From positions 50,870 through 114,869 of the forward strand of contig JAEWSD010000210.1 of assembly GCA_023398615.1 (NCBI GenBank): a stretch of 64,000 bases of DNA, in the 5' to 3' direction. Both the position numbers and the translations under genes were made by a program. The stretch's first letter is position 1. Each line of letters starts with the position of its first letter. This DNA comes from Bacillota bacterium (GTDB taxonomy: Bacteria; Bacillota; Clostridia; Lachnospirales; Lachnospiraceae). Of this stretch, positions 45,055 to 53,719 are shown one piece after another. Under the pieces are notes generated by a model. The model was not told where the DNA came from, made no database searches, and was given only the letters and a program-made list of their open reading frames with translations.

Positions 45055-46161
45055 ATGAAGAAAAAAGTTTTAGTAGTTGATGACTCTGCACTCATGAGAA
45101 GGGTACTTTCTGATATAATTAACTTGGATGAAAGGTTTCATGTTTCGAAGGTAGCAAATAACGGGATGGAAGCTTTAAACCTGTTAGTACAGGACAAGGA
45201 AGCATACGATGCCATTATATTAGATATCAATATGCCGGTGATGAATGGCTTGGAGCTCCTGGAAGAACTGAACAAGAAAAGGTTAAAGGCTACTATCATT
45301 ATCGTAAGTACGATTGCAAAGGAAGGAACGAAGGAAACGATACGGGCTTTGGAATTAGGGGCATTTGATTTTGTAACGAAACCGGACAGCTTTTATGAAA
45401 TTAAGAGCGATAATTTTAAAAACAAGATTATCGATTGTCTGGCGGTAGCTACGAAATTGTATCCGGACTCCGTAAAAGAAATTATTCCCGTTTGGCAGCC
45501 GGAGGTTTCACAGCAGCCGGCGGAAAAGCCTGTGGTTCATCCGGCCAAACAGAGTAATACCAGGCATCCGGGAAATAATACAAAAAAATTGATTGTGGTA
45601 GCCTCCTCTACCGGAGGGCCCAAGGCGCTTCAACAGGTGATACCTCTTCTGTCGACAAGCCTGGACTGCAGTGTTCTGGTTGTCCAGCATATGCCTGAGG
45701 GATTTACAGCCTCACTTGCCAACCGTTTGAATGAATTGAGCCAGCTCAGGGTAAAGGAAGCCGAACATGAGGAAATCCTTGCCCAAGGGGTGGTATACAT
45801 TGCTAAGGGCGGCAGCCAGATGCGCTTGCATACTTTAAAAGACGGAACCGAGCAGTTATCGGTAACATCGGAAGCTGCACGAAAAGGACTAAAACCCTGT
45901 GCGGACATATTGTTTGAATCTCTGGCGAACTCTGATTTCGACAGGATTACCTGTGTAGTTTTAACCGGCATGGGGGGAGATGGAACGCATGGAATCAAGC
46001 AACTTAAGGAAAAGAAAGAGATTTATGTAATTGCACAAAACGAGGCTACCTGTACGGTTTACGGAATGCCTAAGGTTGTAGCGGAAGCAGGGCTGGCAAA
46101 TGAGATAGTGCCTATCAATCAGATTGCCGATGCCATTAATAAGAACATGGAGGTGCGATAA
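45055..46161 (+). CDS. cheB: Protein-glutamate methylesterase CheB
   Basis: CheB removes methyl groups from chemoreceptors for adaptation. The 368 residues have an N-terminal receiver domain (VVDDSALMRR; phospho-acceptor Asp57 in IILDINMPVMNG; FVTKPD) and a C-terminal methylesterase domain with the triad motifs ASSTGGPKAL, VVQHMPEGF and LTGMGGDGTHG. ATG 45055 follows GTGGAGGT; GTG 45043 belongs to that site. cheR, its partner methyltransferase, is not in this window. Confidence 0.97.
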   Translation: MKKKVLVVDDSALMRRVLSDIINLDERFHVSKVANNGMEALNLLVQDKEAYDAIILDINMPVMNGLELLEELNKKRLKATIIIVSTIAKEGTKETIRALELGAFDFVTKPDSFYEIKSDNFKNKIIDCLAVATKLYPDSVKEIIPVWQPEVSQQPAEKPVVHPAKQSNTRHPGNNTKKLIVVASSTGGPKALQQVIPLLSTSLDCSVLVVQHMPEGFTASLANRLNELSQLRVKEAEHEEILAQGVVYIAKGGSQMRLHTLKDGTEQLSVTSEAARKGLKPCADILFESLANSDFDRITCVVLTGMGGDGTHGIKQLKEKKEIYVIAQNEATCTVYGMPKVVAEAGLANEIVPINQIADAINKNMEVR

Positions 46162-46162
46162 A

Positions 46163-48268
46163 ATGGATGTAAGTCAATATCTTGAGATTTTTATCGATGA
46201 AACAAAAGAACATTTACAAAGCTTAAATGAGCAACTGTTAATCCTGGAAACGGAACCTGACAATCAGGAAACGATTAATGAAATATTCAGGGCTGCCCAT
46301 TCCTTAAAGGGTATGGCAGGAACTATGGGTTATAAGAGAATGCAGCGCATGACACATGACATGGAGAATGTGTTTACGGAGATACGTAACGGTAAGATGA
46401 GTGTTACCGCTGAGCTGGTGGACGTTCTGTTTAAAGGGCTCGACGCACTGGAAGCATATCTTAGCAATATTCAGGAAAGTGCCGATGAAGGAACGGAAGA
46501 CAATGAAGATATCATAAATCAGTTAAATAGCATACTTAACATAGGTTTGGGAAAGGAAACCGCAAAGGAAGAGAAGCAGGAGGCTCCTGCGGTACAGGTT
46601 TCTGCAGCTCCTGCGGGCGTTGCCGCTGCTGCCCAGAGTGATTCCGTGAAATATAAGAATCTGTCTATGGCGGATTATGAGAAAAGGGCGATCCAAAAGG
46701 CAAATGACCTGGGGATGAATGCTTTTGGCATGACCGTTTATATCCAGGAGTACTGTATATTGAAAGCAGCCAGGGCTTTTCTGGTATTCAAGGCGCTGGA
46801 GAGTCTGGGGGATATTATCAAGTCCCAGCCTGAGGTCCAGGATATCGAGGATGAGAAGTTTGACCTGGATTTTAGTGTAATTCTTATAACCAAGGCAAAC
46901 CTGGACAAGGTAAAGAATGCCGTCCTTAATATATCCGAGATTAAAGATGTCGTAATTGAAAAGCTGGAATTGGACCAGAAAGATATGAACGAACTGGCCG
47001 GCGAAGTGAATGAACGCTCTGAGAATAAGAAGGAGAAAGCTAACAGGCCGGATGAAATTTCAGGCAAAGGGAATACCGGCGCGGCGGCAAAGCAGACGAG
47101 CAAGCCGGTGGTTAACCGTTCCGTCAGGGTTGATATTGAGAAATTAGACGTATTAATGAACCTGGTAAGCGAATTGATTATTGCGAAAAACGGACTGGTT
47201 TCCATCAGTACGACCGATAAGAGTTCCAAGGATGAAACCGGGTTCAACGAGCAGATAGAATATCTGGAGCGTGTTACTACGAATCTGCATGAATCGGTCA
47301 TGAAAGTAAGAATGGTTCCGATTGAAAGCGTAGTGAACCGTTTCCCGAGAATGATCCGTGATTTGTCCAAGAAATTGAACAAAAAAATGGAGCTGTATAT
47401 GACCGGTGAAGAGACAGAGCTTGACCGTACCGTTATTGATGAGATCGGTGACCCTCTGATGCATTTGCTCCGTAATGCGGCGGACCACGGGCTGGAAAGC
47501 AACGAGGAGAGAATTGCCGCCGGAAAGCCGGAGATGGGTTCCGTATTCCTGGATGCTTATCAGGACGGTAATAACGTTGTCATTGAAGTCAGAGATGACG
47601 GTGCCGGAATCGATGTGCAGAAGGTAAAGAGAAAGGCACTGGATAAGGGAGCGATAACAGAAGAGCAGGCAGAATCCATGACCGACAAGGATTTCATAGA
47701 CCTGTTGTTTAAGCCGAGTTTTTCTACGGCCGAGGTGGTAACCGATGTATCCGGACGCGGCGTGGGCCTGGATGTCGTAAAAACGAAGATAGAAGCTCTT
47801 GGCGGGGATATTGAAGCAAAAACGAAATTAGGGGAAGGCAGTAACTTTACGATCCGTTTACCGCTGACACTTGCGATCATACAGGCGCTTATGGTGGAAT
47901 TAGGGCCTGAGAAGTATGCGATACCTTTAGGCTGTATACAGACGATAGAAGATGTAATGCAGTCTGAAATTAAATACGTTCATTCAAAGGAAGTCATCAA
48001 CCTCCGTGGTACCGTAATACCGCTGATTCGGCTGGATAAGGTATTATCCGTGCCAAAGACCGAAGGACAGACGGATAATCTTACCGTAGTTATCGTATCG
48101 AAGGGTGACAGGCTGGCCGGAATCATTGTGGATAACTTGATCGGACAACAGGAAATCGTTATCAAATCGATCGGAAAGTACATTAATAACAATAAGATTA
48201 TAGGCGGGGCTACGATTCTGGGTGACGGCGAGGTTGCCCTGATTCTGGACGTTAATACTTTAGTATAG
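46163..48268 (+). CDS. cheA: Chemotaxis histidine kinase CheA
   Basis: CheA autophosphorylates and passes phosphate to CheY and CheB. Domains of the 701-residue protein in order: Hpt P1 with phospho-His46 (AAHSLKGMAG); a long P1-P2 region with two repeat-like MADYEKRAIQ/ILKAARAF segments resembling P2 folds; dimerisation P3 (VRVDIEKLDVLMNLVSELII); ATPase P4 (HLLRNAADHGLES N box, VRDDGAGID, GRGVGLDVV); CheW-like P5. ATG 46163 follows GGAGGTG; it starts one base after cheB. Confidence 0.97.
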   Translation: MDVSQYLEIFIDETKEHLQSLNEQLLILETEPDNQETINEIFRAAHSLKGMAGTMGYKRMQRMTHDMENVFTEIRNGKMSVTAELVDVLFKGLDALEAYLSNIQESADEGTEDNEDIINQLNSILNIGLGKETAKEEKQEAPAVQVSAAPAGVAAAAQSDSVKYKNLSMADYEKRAIQKANDLGMNAFGMTVYIQEYCILKAARAFLVFKALESLGDIIKSQPEVQDIEDEKFDLDFSVILITKANLDKVKNAVLNISEIKDVVIEKLELDQKDMNELAGEVNERSENKKEKANRPDEISGKGNTGAAAKQTSKPVVNRSVRVDIEKLDVLMNLVSELIIAKNGLVSISTTDKSSKDETGFNEQIEYLERVTTNLHESVMKVRMVPIESVVNRFPRMIRDLSKKLNKKMELYMTGEETELDRTVIDEIGDPLMHLLRNAADHGLESNEERIAAGKPEMGSVFLDAYQDGNNVVIEVRDDGAGIDVQKVKRKALDKGAITEEQAESMTDKDFIDLLFKPSFSTAEVVTDVSGRGVGLDVVKTKIEALGGDIEAKTKLGEGSNFTIRLPLTLAIIQALMVELGPEKYAIPLGCIQTIEDVMQSEIKYVHSKEVINLRGTVIPLIRLDKVLSVPKTEGQTDNLTVVIVSKGDRLAGIIVDNLIGQQEIVIKSIGKYINNNKIIGGATILGDGEVALILDVNTLV

Positions 48269-48300
48269 GTAATGGCCGTCGGTGGCGGAATGGAGGAATT

Positions 48301-48759
48301 ATGGAAGCAAATTATACTACAGCAGATTTGAAACAGTACATAGTAGTAAATATCGGTAATGAGCAATACGGTATCGATATCCAATATGTGGACAATATTG
48401 TCAGGATGCAGAGAATCACCAGAGTCCCTATGGCTCAGCATTATTTTAAAGGTGTCATAAATCTTCGAGGTGAAATCATTCCGGTCATGAACATCCGCCT
48501 GAAATTCGGGCTGGAAGAGAATGAATTTACAAGTGCAACAAGGATCATCATTATTAAGCTGGAACCGCAGTATGCAATTGGCATCATTGTGGACGAAGTG
48601 AAAGAAGTGGTAACATTGGATGAAAGCAGTATAGAAAAGGTAACAAACAGCGGAGTACAGGATAAGAACGGTTACTTAAGCGGCATTGGAAAGCATAAGG
48701 ACGGTTTGATCTCATTACTTAATATTTCATCCGTAATTGTTGATAAAGAAAGTGTTTAA
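48301..48759 (+). CDS. cheW: Chemotaxis coupling protein CheW
   Basis: CheW links chemoreceptors to CheA. The 152 residues form one CheW/SH3-like domain with QYIVVNIGNEQYGIDIQYV, IVRMQRITRVP and FKGVINLRGEIIPVMNIR. RBS ATGGAGGA, 32 bases after cheA. Confidence 0.97.
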   Translation: MEANYTTADLKQYIVVNIGNEQYGIDIQYVDNIVRMQRITRVPMAQHYFKGVINLRGEIIPVMNIRLKFGLEENEFTSATRIIIIKLEPQYAIGIIVDEVKEVVTLDESSIEKVTNSGVQDKNGYLSGIGKHKDGLISLLNISSVIVDKESV

Positions 48760-48771
48760 GGGGTGTTTTCA

Positions 48772-49389
48772 TTGTCAAACAGAAGCTTGGACCAAATGAA
48801 CAGTATGCAGTTTGATGTTTTGAAAGAAATTGGAAACATCGGGGCAGGTAATGCAACTACGGCCTTATCTACTTTAATAAACGGTAAGGTGGATATGTGC
48901 GTTCCTACGGTTGCCCTGCTGGAATTCAAGGATTTGCCGGATATGGTGGGAGGAGCCGAAAATATAGTAGTCGGAATCCTGATAACCCTGGAAGGTGAAA
49001 TCAACGGTATGATGATGTTTATGCTGGAGCAGACATCCGCTCATCATTTGCTGAATCTACTGATGGGAGGCTCGGCGCAAAATGTGGAAGAATTTACGGA
49101 AATGGAGCTGTCGGCATTAAAGGAAATCGGTAATATCATAGCCGGAGCTTATCTTACCTCACTTGCGACCTTGACTAATATACGGATCGATTCCAGCGTC
49201 CCTTACATGTCAATTGACATGGCAGGCGCAATCTTAAGTGTTCCGGCAATAGAATTTGGGAAGCTTGGCGATAAGGCACTGATCATTGAAACGCAGTTTT
49301 TAAAAGATGATTCCGATGTTAATGGATATTTCATACTGATACCCACACTTGAATCATATGATGTCATATTGACATCTTTAGGATTATAG
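48772..49389 (+). CDS. cheC: CheY-P phosphatase CheC
   Basis: CheC dephosphorylates CheY-P and binds CheD in Bacillus-type adaptation. The 205 residues have two active-site helices of E-x2-N type: LKEIGNIGAGNATTAL (near 19) and LKEIGNIIAGAYLTSL (near 118), both followed by the conserved Pro. TTG 48772 is the likely start, six bases after AAGGGGTG; the GTG at 48763 lies in that site. Confidence 0.94.
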   Translation: MSNRSLDQMNSMQFDVLKEIGNIGAGNATTALSTLINGKVDMCVPTVALLEFKDLPDMVGGAENIVVGILITLEGEINGMMMFMLEQTSAHHLLNLLMGGSAQNVEEFTEMELSALKEIGNIIAGAYLTSLATLTNIRIDSSVPYMSIDMAGAILSVPAIEFGKLGDKALIIETQFLKDDSDVNGYFILIPTLESYDVILTSLGL

Positions 49390-49397
49390 GTGGGGGT

Positions 49398-49883
49398 ATG
49401 AGTGAAATGATAAAAGTTGGAATGGCAGACTTAAATGTCTGCATGGCTCCCAATGCGCTTACGACACTGGGATTGGGCTCCTGCGTGGGTATCGTATTAT
49501 ATGATTCCTGCTGCAAGGCTGCCGGCATGGTCCATATCATGCTGCCGGACAGTACTAAGATAAGGAACAATGAAAATTTAGCGAAATTTGCGGATACCGG
49601 AATCGACGCACTGATTGAGAAGCTGCTGTTGATTGGGGCCAGCCGGAGCAGGCTTATTGCCAAGATAGCCGGTGGTGCTCAGATGTTTGCTTTCAGTGCC
49701 AACAGTGAGATGCTTCGAATTGGAGAACGTAATGTAGAAGCAAGCAAAACAAAATTGCTGGATTTGGGTATCCGCATATCAGCCGAAGATACTGGATTAA
49801 ATTATGGTAGAACGATAGAATTTTATCCGGAGACAGGCGAGCTTTATGTAAAGTCTGTCGGTAAACCGCTTAAAGTTTTATAA
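49398..49883 (+). CDS. cheD: Chemoreceptor glutamine deamidase CheD
   Basis: CheD deamidates receptor glutamines and stimulates CheC. The 161-residue protein has the catalytic Cys/His motifs LGLGSCVGIVLYD and AGMVHIMLPDS, and AKIAGGAQMF. Follows cheC by eight bases, the usual cheC-cheD pair. Confidence 0.96.
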   Translation: MSEMIKVGMADLNVCMAPNALTTLGLGSCVGIVLYDSCCKAAGMVHIMLPDSTKIRNNENLAKFADTGIDALIEKLLLIGASRSRLIAKIAGGAQMFAFSANSEMLRIGERNVEASKTKLLDLGIRISAEDTGLNYGRTIEFYPETGELYVKSVGKPLKVL

Positions 49884-49934
49884 CTGTTTCAGGTTGGACG
49901 TACCGCAAATATAGGTTAGTAAGAGGATTATAGT

Positions 49935-50195
49935 ATGCAGAAAAGATATATAGCTCCCGCTGTAATGCTGGCGGCCGGTGCTGTTGCATGTGTGGTTAAT
50001 ATTATAAATAAGGTAGAACTGCTTGATTATCTGAAAAGCTTATTATTGGTCTTGATTTTATTTTATATTCTTGGGAAGATTGTAACAATAGTGATTACGA
50101 AAGTAACTGCTTCCGGGAAAAAGACAGAAAAACCGGAACAGGCAGAGGAAGAACAGAGTACGGATACGGCAGATGTCGGTGAAGAAAAGGAATAG
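49935..50195 (+). CDS. Small two-helix membrane protein, function unknown
   Basis: 86 residues: two hydrophobic segments (APAVMLAAGAVACVVNII and YLKSLLLVLILFYILGKIVTIVI), then a basic stretch and an acidic Glu/Gln/Asp tail (EKPEQAEEEQSTDTAD). GAGGATTATAG lies before the ATG. It sits between cheD and sigD, the place where some Clostridia carry an unnamed small membrane protein. No family recognised; a link to flagella is inferred only from the operon. Confidence 0.7.
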   Translation: MQKRYIAPAVMLAAGAVACVVNIINKVELLDYLKSLLLVLILFYILGKIVTIVITKVTASGKKTEKPEQAEEEQSTDTADVGEEKE

Positions 50196-50217
50196 ATGAA
50201 CAAAAGGAGCATTATTT

Positions 50218-50985
50218 ATGAATGACGAAAGCAGAGCAAGGCTTTGGGATGATTACAGCAAATCCAAATCTACCGAAGTACGTGAGAAAATCATAATTGA
50301 ATATGCTAACTTAGTCAAAATTGTGGCAGGCCGGTTGAGTATGTATTTGGGTTATAACGTTGAGTATGACGATTTGGTCGGATATGGTGTATTTGGTTTG
50401 ATAGACGCTGTTGACAAGTTTGATTTTGGTAAAGGTGTAAAGTTCGAGACCTATGCCAGCTTTCGGATTCGCGGTGCTATTCTGGATGAGATACGGAAAA
50501 TGGATTGGATTCCCAGAACATTAAGGCAGAAACAGAAAAAGATTGATGCGGCTTATCATAAAATAGAGGCGGAACAGGGCCGGATGGCTTCTAATGAAGA
50601 GATTGCTCACGAATTGGAGATATCGGTAGAGGAATTTGATGCATGGCAGATGCAGACGAATGTCTCAAACCTGCTGTCGCTGGATGAATATCTGGAGCAG
50701 GGCAGTGAGGTCAGAATGGAATCCAGTCTCAGTACACAGTACGATCCGCCGGACAGGGTGGTAGAGAAACAGGAGTTAAAGCAGATACTGATTAATGCGT
50801 TGGAACTATTGACGGAGAAGGAAAAGAAGGTAATTGTGCTATATTATTATGAAGATTTAACCCTAAAGGAAATCAGTGCAATATTGGAGGTATCCGAATC
50901 AAGGGTATCCCAGCTGCATACAAAGGCATTGCAGAAAATGCGGTTGCGATTAGGGAATAACATAGAGATACTAATGGGAATATAG
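50218..50985 (+). CDS. sigD: Flagellar sigma factor SigD/FliA
   Basis: SigD (sigma-28) transcribes late motility genes such as flagellin and autolysins. The 255 residues contain region 2 (VEYDDLVGYGVFGLIDAVDKFD; FETYASFRIRGAILDEIRKMDWIPR), region 3 and region 4 (LKEISAILEVSESRVSQLHTKALQKMR), with the RIRGAILDE block typical of this class. RBS AAAAGGAGC. No flgM anti-sigma gene is in the window. Confidence 0.97.
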   Translation: MNDESRARLWDDYSKSKSTEVREKIIIEYANLVKIVAGRLSMYLGYNVEYDDLVGYGVFGLIDAVDKFDFGKGVKFETYASFRIRGAILDEIRKMDWIPRTLRQKQKKIDAAYHKIEAEQGRMASNEEIAHELEISVEEFDAWQMQTNVSNLLSLDEYLEQGSEVRMESSLSTQYDPPDRVVEKQELKQILINALELLTEKEKKVIVLYYYEDLTLKEISAILEVSESRVSQLHTKALQKMRLRLGNNIEILMGI

Positions 50986-51021
50986 AGCCTGTCTACTGAT
51001 GTGGACGAAGAGGAGGGGCTT

Positions 51022-52626
51022 ATGGAGAAGAGGAATGCATATTTTCAATTAGTTGTAAAATCGGATGGGACATATATACGGCTGTATCCTGCTACCGGAG
51101 ACGGACAGCCTGTTTCTTACGACGATATTTGTAATTATCTGCTTGATAAACGATTGAATGATTATGATTTAAAGGCTTTAGTCGACGCCATTGCATTGTC
51201 AAGAGAGAGTCAGACGGATGCCAGACTTTTTTCAATGCAACTCCCTCCTATAGATGAATATGTCAGAGTAACCGTTTCACAGGATAAAATGAAGGCAATA
51301 GCCAGGTTCTACCCGCCGTCACCGGACGGGCAGCTGATGAATGAAGCTGAGATTATAAACCGCTTGACACAGTCCGGTGTGAAATTTGGAATTGATACGA
51401 ATGAGATTCAATTCTTCCTGAAAAACAGGAGGTATTGTGAAGATATATTAATTGCACGGGGCATTAAGCCTGAGGAAGGCAGGGATGCCGTTATTACATA
51501 TTATTTTAATACGGATAATACTTCAAAGCCCAAGCACAACGAAGACGGAACCGTCGATTTTCATAAATTGGATATGATAAGTTCTACAAAGAAGGGTGAT
51601 GTATTAGCAACTCTGATGCCGGCAATTCAGGGGAAGGCAGGTACTGATGTCTACGGAACCGTCATTCAGCCGAAGAAGGTAGTAAACCGGATATTAAAGC
51701 ATGGTAAGGATATATATATGTCCGAGGACGGTTTGACCATGTATTCTAATGTTGACGGGCATGTCATGCTGACGGATAACAGAGTATTTGTTTCCAATAC
51801 CTATGAGGTATTGGGCGATGTGGATGCTTCGACCGGCGATATTGTTTATGAAGGAAATGTGGCTGTGAAAGGGAATGTCAATACGGGCTATTCCATAGAA
51901 GCAAAAGGAGATATTATTGTTAACGGAGTGGTGGAAGGCGCTACTTTGAAAGCCGGCGGCCAGATTATACTGAAACGCGGAATGCAGGGCATGAGCAAGG
52001 GCAGGATGGAATCCAAAAGCAATATTATAACCAAATTTATTGAAAATGCTGTGGTGAAGGCCGGCGGATATATTACGACGGAAGCGATTCTGCACAGCAA
52101 GGTATCTGCGCAGGGAGAAATTACGGTCAGCGGTAAAAGAGGATTAATAACCGGAGGCGAGATACGTTCCACTTCCTCTATTACCGTAAAGAATGTAGGC
52201 TCTACTATGGGAACCAGCACTGTTTTAGTGGTGGGTACCGACCCGGAGATAGTAGACCGGTACCACAGCCTTGAAAACAGGATAGCAGAAATGAAGAAAG
52301 ACCGTGATAAAATACTGCCGGTTTTAGAGACATATAAAAAGAGGCTGGTATCAGGTGAGAAATTGTCTCAGGATAAACTGGAATTTGTCAGGGCCTTAAC
52401 GCAGAAATGTATTGCTATCAATACGGAATTGCAGGAATCCGTTGAAGATTTTGAAAAATTGAGACTCCAAATGAACAATAATGACAGCGGCAGTATTCGT
52501 GTACAGAATATAGCCTATCCCGGTGTGAAAATAATTATATCAGATGTGAATTACTACGTGAGAAGTGAAATCCATTACTCCAGATTCATACGGGACAGGG
52601 CAGACATTAAGATAGTAGGATTGTAG
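51022..52626 (+). CDS. FapA (DUF342) family protein
   Basis: A 534-residue DUF342/FapA protein: an N-terminal domain (VVKSDGTYIRLYPATGDGQPV; VRVTVSQDKMKAIARFYPP), a central right-handed beta-helix of short Gly-rich repeats (GDVDASTGDIVYEGNVAVKG; VKGNVNTGYSIEAKGDIIV; IIVNGVVEGATLKAGGQIIL) and a C-terminal coiled coil (about 420-490). Homologues often lie next to flagellar genes and have been linked to polar flagellation in Vibrio; the molecular role here is unknown. ATG 51022 follows AGGAGGGG; GTG 51001 is in frame but less likely. Confidence 0.85.
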   Translation: MEKRNAYFQLVVKSDGTYIRLYPATGDGQPVSYDDICNYLLDKRLNDYDLKALVDAIALSRESQTDARLFSMQLPPIDEYVRVTVSQDKMKAIARFYPPSPDGQLMNEAEIINRLTQSGVKFGIDTNEIQFFLKNRRYCEDILIARGIKPEEGRDAVITYYFNTDNTSKPKHNEDGTVDFHKLDMISSTKKGDVLATLMPAIQGKAGTDVYGTVIQPKKVVNRILKHGKDIYMSEDGLTMYSNVDGHVMLTDNRVFVSNTYEVLGDVDASTGDIVYEGNVAVKGNVNTGYSIEAKGDIIVNGVVEGATLKAGGQIILKRGMQGMSKGRMESKSNIITKFIENAVVKAGGYITTEAILHSKVSAQGEITVSGKRGLITGGEIRSTSSITVKNVGSTMGTSTVLVVGTDPEIVDRYHSLENRIAEMKKDRDKILPVLETYKKRLVSGEKLSQDKLEFVRALTQKCIAINTELQESVEDFEKLRLQMNNNDSGSIRVQNIAYPGVKIIISDVNYYVRSEIHYSRFIRDRADIKIVGL

Positions 52627-52683
52627 AAGGAACAGGTCCCTATTTACTTGTGAGCGTGCAGGGCACGCAGATGGGAGCAGAGT

Positions 52684-53007
52684 ATGACAATTACACCGAT
52701 TGAAATTGCTACTATGGCGCCGAAATCGCAGGAAGCATCGGTATTTAAGCATCATGAAAGCCAAAGACCTATGAATGAACAGGCTCAGATCAGCACTCAG
52801 ATTCATAATCAGATACAGCATAACCAACAAAAGGCGGTGAAAACAGGTAAAAGTGAGAACGAGGATTACCGTTATGACGCGAAGGAAAAGGGAAATAACT
52901 CTTACTCTGCGATGAATCAGAAAAAGAAGCAGGGCGACAAAGGAAACGGGAAAAATAAAGCCTCTACGGATACGGTACGGCCCGGATCAATAGACATAAA
53001 AATATAA
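52684..53007 (+). CDS. Small polar protein of the fla/che operon tail, function unknown
   Basis: 107 residues, no membrane helix or signal. Rich in Gln, Asn and Lys, with QISTQIHNQIQHNQQKAV, a DYRYDAKEKGNNSY segment and a basic stretch before the end PGSIDIKI. The YDAKEKGN motif is one I associate with unnamed small proteins next to DUF6115 in Lachnospiraceae, but I cannot confirm it here. GGGAGCAG precedes the ATG. Lies between the FapA gene and DUF6115. Confidence 0.65.
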   Translation: MTITPIEIATMAPKSQEASVFKHHESQRPMNEQAQISTQIHNQIQHNQQKAVKTGKSENEDYRYDAKEKGNNSYSAMNQKKKQGDKGNGKNKASTDTVRPGSIDIKI

Positions 53008-53020
53008 CAGGAGAATAACA

Positions 53021-53671
53021 ATGTCACCTTTAGAAATAGTATTAATCCTAATCGGAGCCGGAATTATTTTATTCAGTTGCTTTCTTGTCGATAAATCTCC
53101 GGTACAAAAAGAAGCACTGTCAGGGGACGGTAAGGAGTTGCCCGGACCGAAGCTGACGGAAGAGGATGAAAGCAAGCTCCGGGATAAAATCGATTCCATT
53201 GTTACGGATGCTGTCCAGGACACCGTCAACCGGACCGAGGATGAGTTAAGCCGGATGTCCAATGAGAAAATTATTGCGGTAGATGACTTTTCAAATCAGG
53301 TTATTGAAAAAATCAGCCAGAATCATGAAGAAGTAGTCTTTCTGTATAATATGCTTAACGAAAAGGAAAACGAAATAAAGAAAACAATCAGTCAAATAGA
53401 CGATACACATGAAAAATTAAAGACTGGCTCTCAGGAAAACAAAACGGAGCCGGAAACGGTACCCGGCAACACCGGTTCAGTCAGGGATGAAAATGCATTG
53501 AATCAGTCTAAGCAGGTTATAAAGAGGGTGCCGCTGGAACCGGGCGAAAATAATAATCAAAAGATACTGGAACTGTACGAGCAGGGCAATTCAATTATGG
53601 AGATATCAAAATCACTTGAACTCGGACAGGGCGAGGTTAAGCTGGTGATTGATTTGTTCAAGGGAAAATAG
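53021..53671 (+). CDS. DUF6115-type membrane-anchored protein
   Basis: 216 residues with one N-terminal membrane helix (LEIVLILIGAGIILFSCFLV), a long charged helical region (about 45-140, Glu/Asp/Lys-rich coiled coil) and a C-terminal helix-turn-helix-like segment (NQKILELYEQGNSIMEISKSL; LGQGEVKLVIDLF). This layout fits the DUF6115 family, often in fla/che operon tails of Clostridia. The C-terminal motif resembles a small DNA-binding fold, but on a membrane-anchored protein it may serve protein contacts. RBS AGGAGAA. Confidence 0.75.
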   Translation: MSPLEIVLILIGAGIILFSCFLVDKSPVQKEALSGDGKELPGPKLTEEDESKLRDKIDSIVTDAVQDTVNRTEDELSRMSNEKIIAVDDFSNQVIEKISQNHEEVVFLYNMLNEKENEIKKTISQIDDTHEKLKTGSQENKTEPETVPGNTGSVRDENALNQSKQVIKRVPLEPGENNNQKILELYEQGNSIMEISKSLELGQGEVKLVIDLFKGK

Positions 53672-53719
53672 AGTTCTAATGTACCGTTAAGAGCTTTAAA
53701 GAAAATACAGGAAGGAATA